Shown: in pieces, positions 1 through 5,093 of the stretch | Layout of the letters: each line of letters begins with the position of its first letter | How positions within the stretch are numbered: position 1 is the stretch's first letter | Assembly (NCBI GenBank): GCA_019694835.1 | Contig: JAIBBE010000255.1 | Coordinates: 1 to 5,296, forward strand | From: Fimbriimonadaceae bacterium | GTDB lineage: Bacteria > Armatimonadota > Fimbriimonadia > Fimbriimonadales > Fimbriimonadaceae | Reading direction: 5' to 3' | DNA length: 5,296 nucleotides | The notes under the pieces: model-generated | Told to the model about the DNA's origin: nothing | Database searches by the model: none | Seen by the model: the letters and a program-made list of their open reading frames with translations, nothing else | Position numbers and translations under genes: made by a program

Positions 1-20
1 ACGCAGAGTGATGGACACCG

Positions 21-560
21 TTAGACCGGAGCCGGACCAATCTGGGGCTGCCCCGCGTTGCCCGTCTGCATGAAGACGGCGATTCCCGGCTTGTCCACGC
101 TTTGGTAATACGCGGTGGCAAGGGCCACCACGTTCCCGCCGCCCCGAGCCGCGAACGCGCCGTTCTCGAAGTCGGGTCGCTTGCCGCCATCTTCCATCGC
201 TTCCCAAACGGCAATCTGGAGCGCCGCACACTCTTCAGCGGTCTGGGCTTGGCGAAAATGGGCTGCGACGATATTGCCGGCAAGCCTTGCATTGCCGCCC
301 GCCAGCAAGGTGTTCCAGGGGCGAACGGGGAAGGTCTGACCGATGGCAACCGGCCGTCGTACGCCCGCGCACACGGACTGCCAGGTCGAGTTTCGGTCCC
401 GCATGACGAGTTTGCCCGCAAACGATCGCTTGGCGGTGATGCCGTCGAGACAGATCGCCACGATCTGTCCGCGACCTTGCTGGGCAAACTGGACCGGGAA
501 GGGTTCGGCAGGAGCCAGCATCTTCCCAATAATGGCGAGTCCGACGAGTGACGGTGTCAT
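21..560 (-). CDS. Probable exported protein with thioester-domain-like C-terminal half
   Basis: This 179-residue protein has no family I can name with certainty. The N-terminus has a short hydrophobic stretch (about residues 4-15) followed by APAEP, which could be a weak signal peptide with cleavage near residue 18. From about residue 60 on, the layout resembles Cys-Gln thioester (TED) domains and related PEP-CTERM-type surface proteins: a Cys in SVCAGV (C64), a GQTFPV strand (74-79), a helix-like GGNARLAGNIVAAHF segment, the LQIAVWE motif (114-120), and a C-terminal GxxVFMQTGNAGQPQIG segment. In such domains the Gln of the xQxA-hydrophobic-W motif bonds to an upstream Cys, so C64 and Q115 are the candidate pair; this is inference. 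The ATG at 560 is preceded by AGGA at 5-nt spacing and lies 7 nt after the lipoprotein stop, so it is the last gene of a three-gene operon. The gene is real with good confidence; the function is uncertain. Confidence 0.72.
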   Translation of the reverse strand: MTPSLVGLAIIGKMLAPAEPFPVQFAQQGRGQIVAICLDGITAKRSFAGKLVMRDRNSTWQSVCAGVRRPVAIGQTFPVRPWNTLLAGGNARLAGNIVAAHFRQAQTAEECAALQIAVWEAMEDGGKRPDFENGAFAARGGGNVVALATAYYQSVDKPGIAVFMQTGNAGQPQIGPAPV

Positions 561-567
561 GGTATTC

Positions 568-744
568 CTAGTTACCCTTGTAGTCGGGGTTCAGTTCCAG
601 CTTTGGACCGCCCTGAGCCGCGTCGCCCTTTTTCGCATTTTCAGTAGGGGTGGCATCGGCCGGGGCTTGGGCTTCCTTCTCGCCGCACCCGCTTAGAAGG
701 AGCGCGGCGAGAAGGGAAACGGCAACGATTAGTCGAGGTCCCAA
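568..744 (-). CDS. Small lipoprotein, TTG start
   Basis: This 58-residue lipoprotein starts at a TTG. A GGGAG Shine-Dalgarno sequence (753-757) lies 8 nt upstream, and no ATG or GTG fits. The N-terminus has one Arg (R4) followed by a hydrophobic core and the lipobox LLSGC, so Cys20 would be lipidated after signal peptidase II cleavage. The mature 39 residues are an Ala/Pro/Thr/Glu/Lys-rich, low-complexity linker ending in KLELNPDYKGN. There is no enzymatic domain; it is probably a membrane-anchored accessory or tether. Its first 16 nt overlap the end of the pseudopilin gene, whose stop is at 729-731, suggesting translational coupling, and it is followed 7 nt later by the thioester-like gene. 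A longer reading from 963 runs antiparallel through pilin codons in another frame and is not credible. The role is unknown; the lipoprotein call itself is strong. Confidence 0.8.
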   Translation of the reverse strand: MGPRLIVAVSLLAALLLSGCGEKEAQAPADATPTENAKKGDAAQGGPKLELNPDYKGN

Positions 745-1598
745 CGGTACTTCTCCCTTTGCGTGAGCTGAATCTGTGTACTCAGGATGTTCCAGTGCCA
801 GTTGGTGCCAGAGGCTAGAGCAGATGGCTGCATGGCCTTCACATGGCCGTCCGAGAACGCGACGAGCGCCTGCATCGCCTTGCGGAGCGACACCGAACCC
901 GTTCGTCGGCCATCGACGTCGGAGGGCAGCGGCGTGAGTCCACTGGCCCCATCCGTTCCCCACCGGTGATTGATCGCGCAGAGGCTCTGCGGATTCACGT
1001 TAGTATTCGCGGTTGCCGATGCACCCCCGCCACAGTAGGGCGGAGCGACGGCTTGGGCCATCCAGATGATCGTTCCAACGAACCGCCAGTCCAAGGTCAA
1101 GCGACTCTTTCGTCCGGTAAACACAACCGTGTCGGCCGGATTGGCGGCCTCGGTGAGGCTGATCGCGCGCGGGCTGCCGTCGATGTTGATGGCGGTAATG
1201 GGGCTCCAGACCGTGAAGGCATAGCCATACTGCGGGCGGTAGGGCCAAAGCAGGTTGGTCGGAATGCCGTTCTCGATGGCGTTTGGCTGAGTCAGCGGAT
1301 CTTGAGTGATCTCGACGCTTTTGCGATACGGGTGGAGCAACTGTCCCCACGGCGAGTAGTTCATACCGTCGAAAAGCAACGGACCCGGCGTCCGGTTCGC
1401 CATCGGAACGGCATAGTCCTCGTAGTCGCCTGCATAAAGCTGCCACGACGCAATGTGCTGTCGCAGATTCGAAATGCTGGCGGCTGCCTTGGCTGCTTGC
1501 TTCGCTTGGGCGAAGACGGGGAAAAGAATGGCAGCAAGGATCGCGATAATCGCAATCACCACCAGAAGTTCAATCAGGGTAAATCCTCTCCGAACCAT
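729..1598 (-). CDS. Type II secretion/type IV pilin-like pseudopilin (DUF1559-like, prepilin N-terminal methylation motif)
   Basis: This 289-residue protein begins MVRRG|FTLIELLVVIAI, a class III prepilin signal: prepilin peptidase would cut after Gly5, methylate Phe6, and Glu10 is the conserved E+5. The hydrophobic helix (6-30) ends in ILFPVFAQAK, a hallmark of Armatimonadota pseudopilins. A helical SNLRQHIASWQLYAGDYEDY segment follows, then a beta-rich globular region containing two Cys (189 and 207) that could close a disulfide loop. Near the C-terminus VAFSDGHVKAM (246-256) matches the end of the H-X9-DG motif of DUF1559 proteins, although the usual His is Lys240 here. It is probably exported and assembled by a type II/IV pilus-like system. 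The ATG at 1598 has GGAGG (1609-1613) 10 nt upstream; an in-frame TTG at 1601 is an alternative. It is the first gene of an operon with the lipoprotein and thioester-like genes, and is divergent from the M24 peptidase. Confidence 0.9.
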   Translation of the reverse strand: MVRRGFTLIELLVVIAIIAILAAILFPVFAQAKQAAKAAASISNLRQHIASWQLYAGDYEDYAVPMANRTPGPLLFDGMNYSPWGQLLHPYRKSVEITQDPLTQPNAIENGIPTNLLWPYRPQYGYAFTVWSPITAINIDGSPRAISLTEAANPADTVVFTGRKSRLTLDWRFVGTIIWMAQAVAPPYCGGGASATANTNVNPQSLCAINHRWGTDGASGLTPLPSDVDGRRTGSVSLRKAMQALVAFSDGHVKAMQPSALASGTNWHWNILSTQIQLTQREKYRWDLD

Positions 1599-1608
1599 CA
1601 ATCAACAA

Positions 1609-1613
1609 CCTCC
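1609..1613 (-). promoter_or_regulatory. Ribosome binding site of the pseudopilin gene
   Basis: The minus strand reads GGAGG here, the strongest Shine-Dalgarno match in the window. It is 10 nt from the ATG at 1598 and 7 nt from an in-frame TTG at 1601, so it does not settle which of the two is used; they differ by one residue. With the predicted transcription start near 1614, the 5' leader would be only about 16 nt. Confidence 0.65.
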
Positions 1614-1615
1614 AA

Positions 1616-1630
1616 TCGGCATTATGCCGA
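1616..1630. promoter_or_regulatory. Candidate operator palindrome over the pilin promoter -10
   Basis: The sequence TCGGCATTATGCCGA is a perfect 7+1+7 palindrome that covers the -10 hexamer of the predicted pilin promoter. A dimeric regulator bound here would block RNA polymerase. The M24 start is more than 50 nt away. No regulator gene is in the window, so the function is inference; a small stem-loop or chance are the alternatives. Confidence 0.35.
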
Positions 1631-1649
1631 AAAAACTCCGAAACGCCAA
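1621..1649 (-). promoter_or_regulatory. Sigma70-type promoter for the pilin-lipoprotein operon
   Basis: On the minus strand, TTGGCG (1644-1649; four of six consensus bases) is followed by a 17-nt spacer and CATAAT (1621-1626; five of six bases). Transcription would start near 1614, directly in front of the GGAGG ribosome site. Position, spacing and orientation fit the pseudopilin operon well. The -10 hexamer lies inside a perfect palindrome. Confidence 0.55.
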
Positions 1650-1683
1650 GGGTTTTGTGCACTTGAGCGGTTATTCTATTCGG

Positions 1684-2865
1684 ATGTCGCTGACTCGCCA
1701 AAAGTTGGACCAAGCCGCAGACCTCGTGGCACGTATAGGTGTGGACGTCTGGCTCACCTTCGTTCGGGAGACCGCGGGAGGGTCCGATCCGGTTCTCCCG
1801 TTGATCTTCGAAGGCGGCTTGACCTGGCAAAGTGCCCTGATGGTCACGCGATCAGGGCGCAAAATTGCCGTGGTCGGCAATTACGATGCCGATCCACTTC
1901 ACGCAAGCGGCGGTTGGGACGAGGTGATCCCGTACGTGCAGGGCATTCGCGAACCGCTTTTGGAGGTGTTGGAGCGCGAATGTGGCCCGTCGCCTCGCAT
2001 CGCGGCGAACTTCTCGCCGAACGATGTGAAGGCCGATGGCCTCACCCACGGCATGTACCTACTCCTCCAGCAGTACTTCTCAGGGACTCGGTTTGACGGA
2101 GCCTTGGAAAGTGCGGAGGAACTCGTTCGCCGATTGCGAGGCGTCAAGACCACCGCAGAGTTGGATCGGATCCGCGCCGCCATCGCGGAAGGTGATGCCA
2201 TCTTTGCTCTGGTTCCGACCTTCGCTCGCATTGGGGTGTCTGAGCGGGAGGTTCAGGTTCAGATCCATCGGCTGATGGCCGAGCGCGGGTTGGGGTTTGC
2301 GTGGGACGAGACCGGCGATCCAATCGTGAACTCGGGGCCCGATAGCGCCATCGGTCACGCGATTCCCTCCGAGAGCATACGCATCGCCGAGGGGCACGTC
2401 TTCCACATCGACCTCGGCGTGATTCGGGATGAGTATTCGAGCGACATCCAGCGATGTTGGTACGTGGGCGACACCGTTCCGTCGGATGTTCAGCAGGCCT
2501 TGGAGGCGGTCAATGCGGCCATTTCGGCGGGGGCGAAGGCGCTTCGACCAGGGGTTTCGGGGTGGCAAGTGGACGAGGCCGCTCGGAACGCGATCGTCGC
2601 GGCGGGCTATCCGGAGTACCTCCATGCCCTCGGACACCAAGTCGGTCGGCTGGCGCACGACGGAGGCGCCGTGCTGGGGCCTCGCTGGGAGCGATACGGA
2701 CAGACTCCCTTCACCCCGATCGAGGTCGGTGAGGTTTACACGCTCGAACTCGGCGTCGAAGTGCCCGGGCGCGGTTATCTCGGCATTGAAGAGATGGTCG
2801 TCGTTACGGAAAGCGGCTGTGAGTTCTTATCGAAGCGGCAGCTTGAGATGCCCTGCCTTTGCTGA
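1684..2865 (+). CDS. M24-family metallopeptidase (Xaa-Pro aminopeptidase-like)
   Basis: This 393-residue protein has the pita-bread M24 fold. An N-terminal creatinase/aminopeptidase-P-like domain (about 1-140) is followed by the catalytic domain (about 150-385). All five dimetal ligands are visible in the usual contexts: D243 in HIDLGV, D254 in YSSDIQR, H318 in LGHQVG, E355 in TLELGV and E369 in GIEEMVVVT. H325 in RLAHDGG matches the conserved second His. It is probably a cytosolic metal-dependent exopeptidase cutting N-terminal Xaa-Pro bonds; the exact substrate (dipeptidase, creatinase-like or aminopeptidase) cannot be fixed from sequence. The start is chosen at MSLTRQKLDQ because family members begin with this helix and upstream Met codons (1453, 1624) lie in the divergent pilin gene or its promoter. 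No Shine-Dalgarno is seen; TATTCT ends 6 nt before the ATG, so a leaderless mRNA is possible. GTG 1657, preceded by AAGG, is the alternative start. Confidence 0.88.
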   Translation: MSLTRQKLDQAADLVARIGVDVWLTFVRETAGGSDPVLPLIFEGGLTWQSALMVTRSGRKIAVVGNYDADPLHASGGWDEVIPYVQGIREPLLEVLERECGPSPRIAANFSPNDVKADGLTHGMYLLLQQYFSGTRFDGALESAEELVRRLRGVKTTAELDRIRAAIAEGDAIFALVPTFARIGVSEREVQVQIHRLMAERGLGFAWDETGDPIVNSGPDSAIGHAIPSESIRIAEGHVFHIDLGVIRDEYSSDIQRCWYVGDTVPSDVQQALEAVNAAISAGAKALRPGVSGWQVDEAARNAIVAAGYPEYLHALGHQVGRLAHDGGAVLGPRWERYGQTPFTPIEVGEVYTLELGVEVPGRGYLGIEEMVVVTESGCEFLSKRQLEMPCLC

Positions 2866-2879
2866 CCCCCGGTCTTTTT
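2864..2879 (+). terminator. Weak intrinsic terminator after the M24 gene
   Basis: GACC-CCC-GGTC forms a 4-bp stem with a 3-nt loop, followed directly by five T residues. It overlaps the stop codon of the M24 gene. The stem is short, so the downstream REP-like hairpins may do more of the work. Confidence 0.35.
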
Positions 2880-2899
2880 CGTTCCACCGCCTCAGGAGC

Positions 2900-2938
2900 G
2901 CGGACTTTAGTCCGCCTCTGGGTTGAGGACTTCAGTCC
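2900..2938. repeat. Pair of REP-like hairpins between convergent genes
   Basis: Two near-identical palindromic 12-mers lie 25 nt apart: GGACTTTAGTCC (2902-2913) and GGACTTCAGTCC (2927-2938), differing at one base. The first is extended to GCGGACTTTAGTCCGC (2900-2915). They sit in the 144-nt gap between the converging M24 and DinB genes, a classic place for REP-type repeats or bidirectional terminators. The rest of the gap (2939-3009) shows nothing recognisable. Membership of a genome-wide family is inferred, not seen. Confidence 0.55.
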
Positions 2939-3009
2939 GACCCGATACGAGGCACCAAGACTTAAGAAATCTATCTTCGAGTTCGCTTGCAGTCGCTGAT
3001 GCCCGCACC

Positions 3010-3525
3010 TTACTTCGGCCGTCGCGAAACCCAATCCAGGTCCACTCCTTTAGCGTACAACAACTCCTGCAGCTGCCCGGTGTGGATGCCGAGGTGGCGG
3101 ATGTTGAGGATTTGGTGGTCGAGCTTAGGAATCGAGTACCAAGAGAAGCCGGATTCGGTTGACCCGTAATCGATTGCATCAACCCAAACATCGACGCCAC
3201 GGTCGACCAGGTCGAGGTACTCGAGCAATTCGGCCTGCGTGTAGGTCGTCTCAACCGGCGGCATGCCTTCTTCGTCGTCATCCCAAAGCACGCGCCCGTG
3301 CCAGCAATCCTTCTCCCACGGGACGAAGTCCTCATATTTGGACATCAGATAGAGGTGCGTGTAGAAAATAGTGTGATAAGCAATGCGCCAGAACGTGCGC
3401 GGGTGCTCGCTGGTGACCGAGCCCCAGAGGTCGTCGGGGCAGCGCTCGATGCACTGCCGCAGCATCGCCAGCCCGGCGTGATATTGGCCCTTCATGGCAC
3501 GCTTGAGTTCTGAGGCGTCTGTCAT
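3010..3525 (-). CDS. DinB-superfamily protein (putative metal-dependent four-helix-bundle enzyme)
   Basis: This 171-residue protein is the usual length for DinB/YfiT-type four-helix bundles. The three metal-binding His are visible: H51 in IAYHTIFYTHLYL at the end of the second helix region, and H144 and H148 in NIRHLGIHTGQL near the C-terminus. A charged, Trp-rich middle segment (WEKDCWHGRVLWDDDEEG) is followed by helices ending in LLYAKGVDLDWV. Related proteins include thiol S-transferases and DNA-damage-induced proteins, but most members are uncharacterised, so no substrate is claimed. The start at ATG 3525 is chosen because the protein then begins just before the first helix (ELKRAMKGQYHAGL). 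ATG 3555 is an alternative, and reading up to 3666 would run through a palindromic repeat. No Shine-Dalgarno is seen; TACGAT lies 8 nt before the ATG. It is transcribed alone, convergent with the M24 gene. Confidence 0.85.
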   Translation of the reverse strand: MTDASELKRAMKGQYHAGLAMLRQCIERCPDDLWGSVTSEHPRTFWRIAYHTIFYTHLYLMSKYEDFVPWEKDCWHGRVLWDDDEEGMPPVETTYTQAELLEYLDLVDRGVDVWVDAIDYGSTESGFSWYSIPKLDHQILNIRHLGIHTGQLQELLYAKGVDLDWVSRRPK

Positions 3526-3587
3526 CGGCTCGAATCGTACCCGGAGGTAGCCCATACGGCTAAGAGCACGATCCAGATTTGAACGGG

Positions 3588-3686
3588 GTGGCCAGGGTGA
3601 TGAATTGTGCACCCCGGCTCTGCCAAGAGTTGAAGAACTTCCGCAATTGGTGTCACCGGGGTGCACAATTCATCACCCCCGGCCAC
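3588..3686. repeat. 99-nt nested inverted repeat (MITE/REP-like element)
   Basis: The arms at 3595-3617 and 3656-3678 are perfect 23-nt reverse complements, beginning GGGTGATGAATT and ending GTGCACCCCGG on the left. They are extended outward by GTGGCC (3588-3593) pairing with GGCCAC (3681-3686) across a small A/CC bulge. The 38-nt loop also folds: CCAA (3623-3626) pairs with TTGG (3647-3650), and GAAG-AA-CTTC (3632-3641) forms an inner hairpin. No T-tract follows on either strand, so this is not a typical intrinsic terminator. It fills much of the 227-nt gap between threonine synthase and the DinB gene. A dispersed palindromic repeat or small structured RNA is the best reading; no target-site duplication is obvious. 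Confidence 0.7.
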
Positions 3687-3707
3687 GCAGTGATCTTTTC
3701 TAGTGCA

Positions 3708-3722
3708 AGGCGATACTCGCCT
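3708..3722 (-). other. Small stem-loop downstream of threonine synthase
   Basis: AGGCGA (3708-3713) and TCGCCT (3717-3722) form a perfect 6-bp stem with a 3-nt loop, about 30 nt after the threonine synthase stop on the minus strand. No U-tract follows, so it is at best a weak or factor-assisted terminator or an mRNA 3'-end stabiliser. Confidence 0.3.
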
Positions 3723-3752
3723 CGAATCTGTTGGGCTCGGAATCATGGACCT

Positions 3753-4874
3753 TCAGGCCAAGGCTTCCAAATACTTCACGCCAGAACCCGTGTTGAAGAG
3801 CACAACTGTCTCGGACTCCCTAAGGAACTCTTGCGCAAGCAACACCCGCGCTGCAACCAGCGTCGCCCCACCCTCGGGAGCGGCGAACACCCCGGTCTGG
3901 GCCGACATCTCCTTGGCGGCTGCGATCATGGCTTCGTCCGAGACGGTGATCGCGGTGCCGCCGGAGGCGCGGATGAGGTCGAGCATGATGAAGTCGCCGA
4001 TCGCGCGGGGGACGCGGAGGCCCGACGCGGCGGTCTGCGCGTTCGGGAACTCGGTCGCGAAGCGCTCCCCGTTGGCAAATGCGGTCGCAATCGGCGCACA
4101 GCCTTCGGCTTGGACGCTGATCATTTTCGGGCGCGCGCTGCCGATCCAGCCGAGGAGCTCCATCTCGTCAAACGCCTTCCACATCCCGACCAGACCCGTG
4201 CCGCCGCCAGTTGGATAGATGATCGCGTCGGGCAAGGTCCAGTTCATCTGCTCGGCGAGTTCGTAGCCCATCGTTTTCTTGCCCTCGACCCGGTACGGTT
4301 CCTTCAGGGTGCTCAGGTCGAACCAGCCTTCTTGCTCCTTCAGCCGCCCAATTTCCGCAGCGCAATCAGTAATGAGCCCATCGATCAGCCGAACATCCGC
4401 GCCGAGGTTCTGGCACTCGATGATACAGGCTCGCGGCGTGTCCTTGGGCATGAAGACATGCGCTTCGAGTCCGGCCTTCGCCGCGTAAGCCGCCATCGCC
4501 CCACCCGCATTCCCAGCGGTGGGAACGGCGAGTTTCGTCGCACCGAGATGCTTGGCCATCGACACCGCGACCGTCATGCCCCGCGCTTTGAAGCTGGCGG
4601 TCGGGTTCACCCCCTCGTCCTTGACCCACCAATTCGCACCGAGTCTCGGCGCGTGGTGCAATGGAGTCAACCCCTCGCCGAGGCTGATGGGGTCGCAGGG
4701 TGGCAGGACTTCGCGGTAGCGCCAAAGCGTCGGCTCGCGCCCAGCCAGCGCTTCCCGCGGAAAGTCAATCGTCGACCAGTCGAAGTCCACCCGCAGCGGC
4801 CGCCCGCATTCGCAGGTGTTGATGAGCCGGTCGGCGGGATAGGTCTTGCCGCACAGGAAGCAGGTCAGGGTCAT
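3753..4874 (-). CDS. thrC: Threonine synthase (PLP-dependent)
   Basis: This 373-residue protein converts O-phospho-L-homoserine to L-threonine plus phosphate in the cytosol, the last step of threonine synthesis. An N-terminal zinc ribbon (C5, C8, C21, C23 in CFLC...CEC) is followed by the fold-type II PLP domain. NPTASFKARGM holds the Schiff-base lysine K96. TAGNAGG (119-125) matches the substrate/cofactor loop, PTGGGTG (221-227) binds the PLP phosphate, and NTGSGVKYLE (361-370) is the usual C-terminal motif. The length fits zinc-ribbon threonine synthases. The ATG at 4874 is preferred because only an in-frame TTG (4898) lies upstream and the protein begins right at the ribbon. No Shine-Dalgarno is visible; GATACT ends 7 nt before the ATG, suggesting a leaderless transcript. 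No other threonine-pathway gene is adjacent. Related PLP lyases are a minor alternative. Confidence 0.93.
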   Translation of the reverse strand: MTLTCFLCGKTYPADRLINTCECGRPLRVDFDWSTIDFPREALAGREPTLWRYREVLPPCDPISLGEGLTPLHHAPRLGANWWVKDEGVNPTASFKARGMTVAVSMAKHLGATKLAVPTAGNAGGAMAAYAAKAGLEAHVFMPKDTPRACIIECQNLGADVRLIDGLITDCAAEIGRLKEQEGWFDLSTLKEPYRVEGKKTMGYELAEQMNWTLPDAIIYPTGGGTGLVGMWKAFDEMELLGWIGSARPKMISVQAEGCAPIATAFANGERFATEFPNAQTAASGLRVPRAIGDFIMLDLIRASGGTAITVSDEAMIAAAKEMSAQTGVFAAPEGGATLVAARVLLAQEFLRESETVVLFNTGSGVKYLEALA

Positions 4875-4928
4875 GCGGAAGAGTATCGCATAAGCCAAGG
4901 ATCGCGCCGCCGGATGGGGAGGTCAATG

Positions 4929-5089
4929 CCCCCTCACGGAGTGAGGGGGATTCTGGCCGCGAGGGACGAGCGTGCCAAGGGGGAGTAATCCCCCGGGTGC
5001 CGATCAGTCGTCGGTTGCCCTCAAGATTACTCTCCCCCATCGCGCGCTCGTGCCTCGCGGCGAAGCCCCTCTCACGGGAGTGAGAGGGG
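4929..5089. repeat. 161-nt composite inverted repeat (hairpins within a larger palindrome)
   Basis: Each end carries its own perfect hairpin: CCCCCTCAC-GGA-GTGAGGGGG (4929-4949) and CCCCTCTCAC-GGGA-GTGAGAGGGG (5066-5089). Between them a larger inverted repeat pairs GCCGCGAGGGACGAGCG (4956-4972) with 5045-5061 (16 of 17 bases) and GGGGGAGTAATC (4979-4990) with 5025-5038 apart from a 2-nt bulge. The central loop is about 34 nt (4991-5024). The whole would fold as a branched cruciform. It lies between threonine synthase and the end of the next minus-strand gene, whose stop is 5 nt away. It resembles non-autonomous dispersed repeats; no terminator-like T-run and no ORF are seen in it. Confidence 0.65.
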
Positions 5090-5093
5090 TGGG

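Noticed and set aside
102..551. Plus-strand 149-codon frame
   Set aside because: It is antisense to the minus-strand thioester-like gene, which has a ribosome site, operon spacing and a recognisable motif; this frame has none.
745..963. Extension of the lipoprotein frame to 963 (131 residues)
   Set aside because: It would be out of frame within the pilin coding sequence, and the signal peptide would become internal. The TTG at 744 with its ribosome site explains the gene.
1453..1683. N-terminal extension of the M24 peptidase to 1453 or 1624
   Set aside because: It would overlap the divergent pilin gene and its promoter. The ATG at 1624 is just the reverse complement of the pilin -10 CATAAT, and the family N-terminal helix starts at 1684.
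843..2096. Long 417-codon plus-strand open frame
   Set aside because: It lies antisense to the well-supported pseudopilin and then out of frame with the M24 gene. The translation is Arg-rich with no motif, typical of a GC-rich shadow frame.
2900..2938. CRISPR array
   Set aside because: Only two 12-nt palindromic units with a 25-nt gap are present, with no further repeats and no cas genes.
3526..3666. N-terminal extension of the DinB protein to 3666
   Set aside because: The extension begins inside and translates through one arm of the inverted repeat, giving a Ser/Pro/Gly-rich stretch unlike a DinB N-terminus.
3588..3686. Intrinsic terminator for threonine synthase
   Set aside because: The stem is far longer than needed, and neither side is followed by a T-run on the minus strand.
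3579..4988. Long 469-codon plus-strand open frame
   Set aside because: It is antisense to the complete threonine synthase and runs through the palindromic repeat. It has no recognisable domain and an Arg/His/Pro-rich composition.
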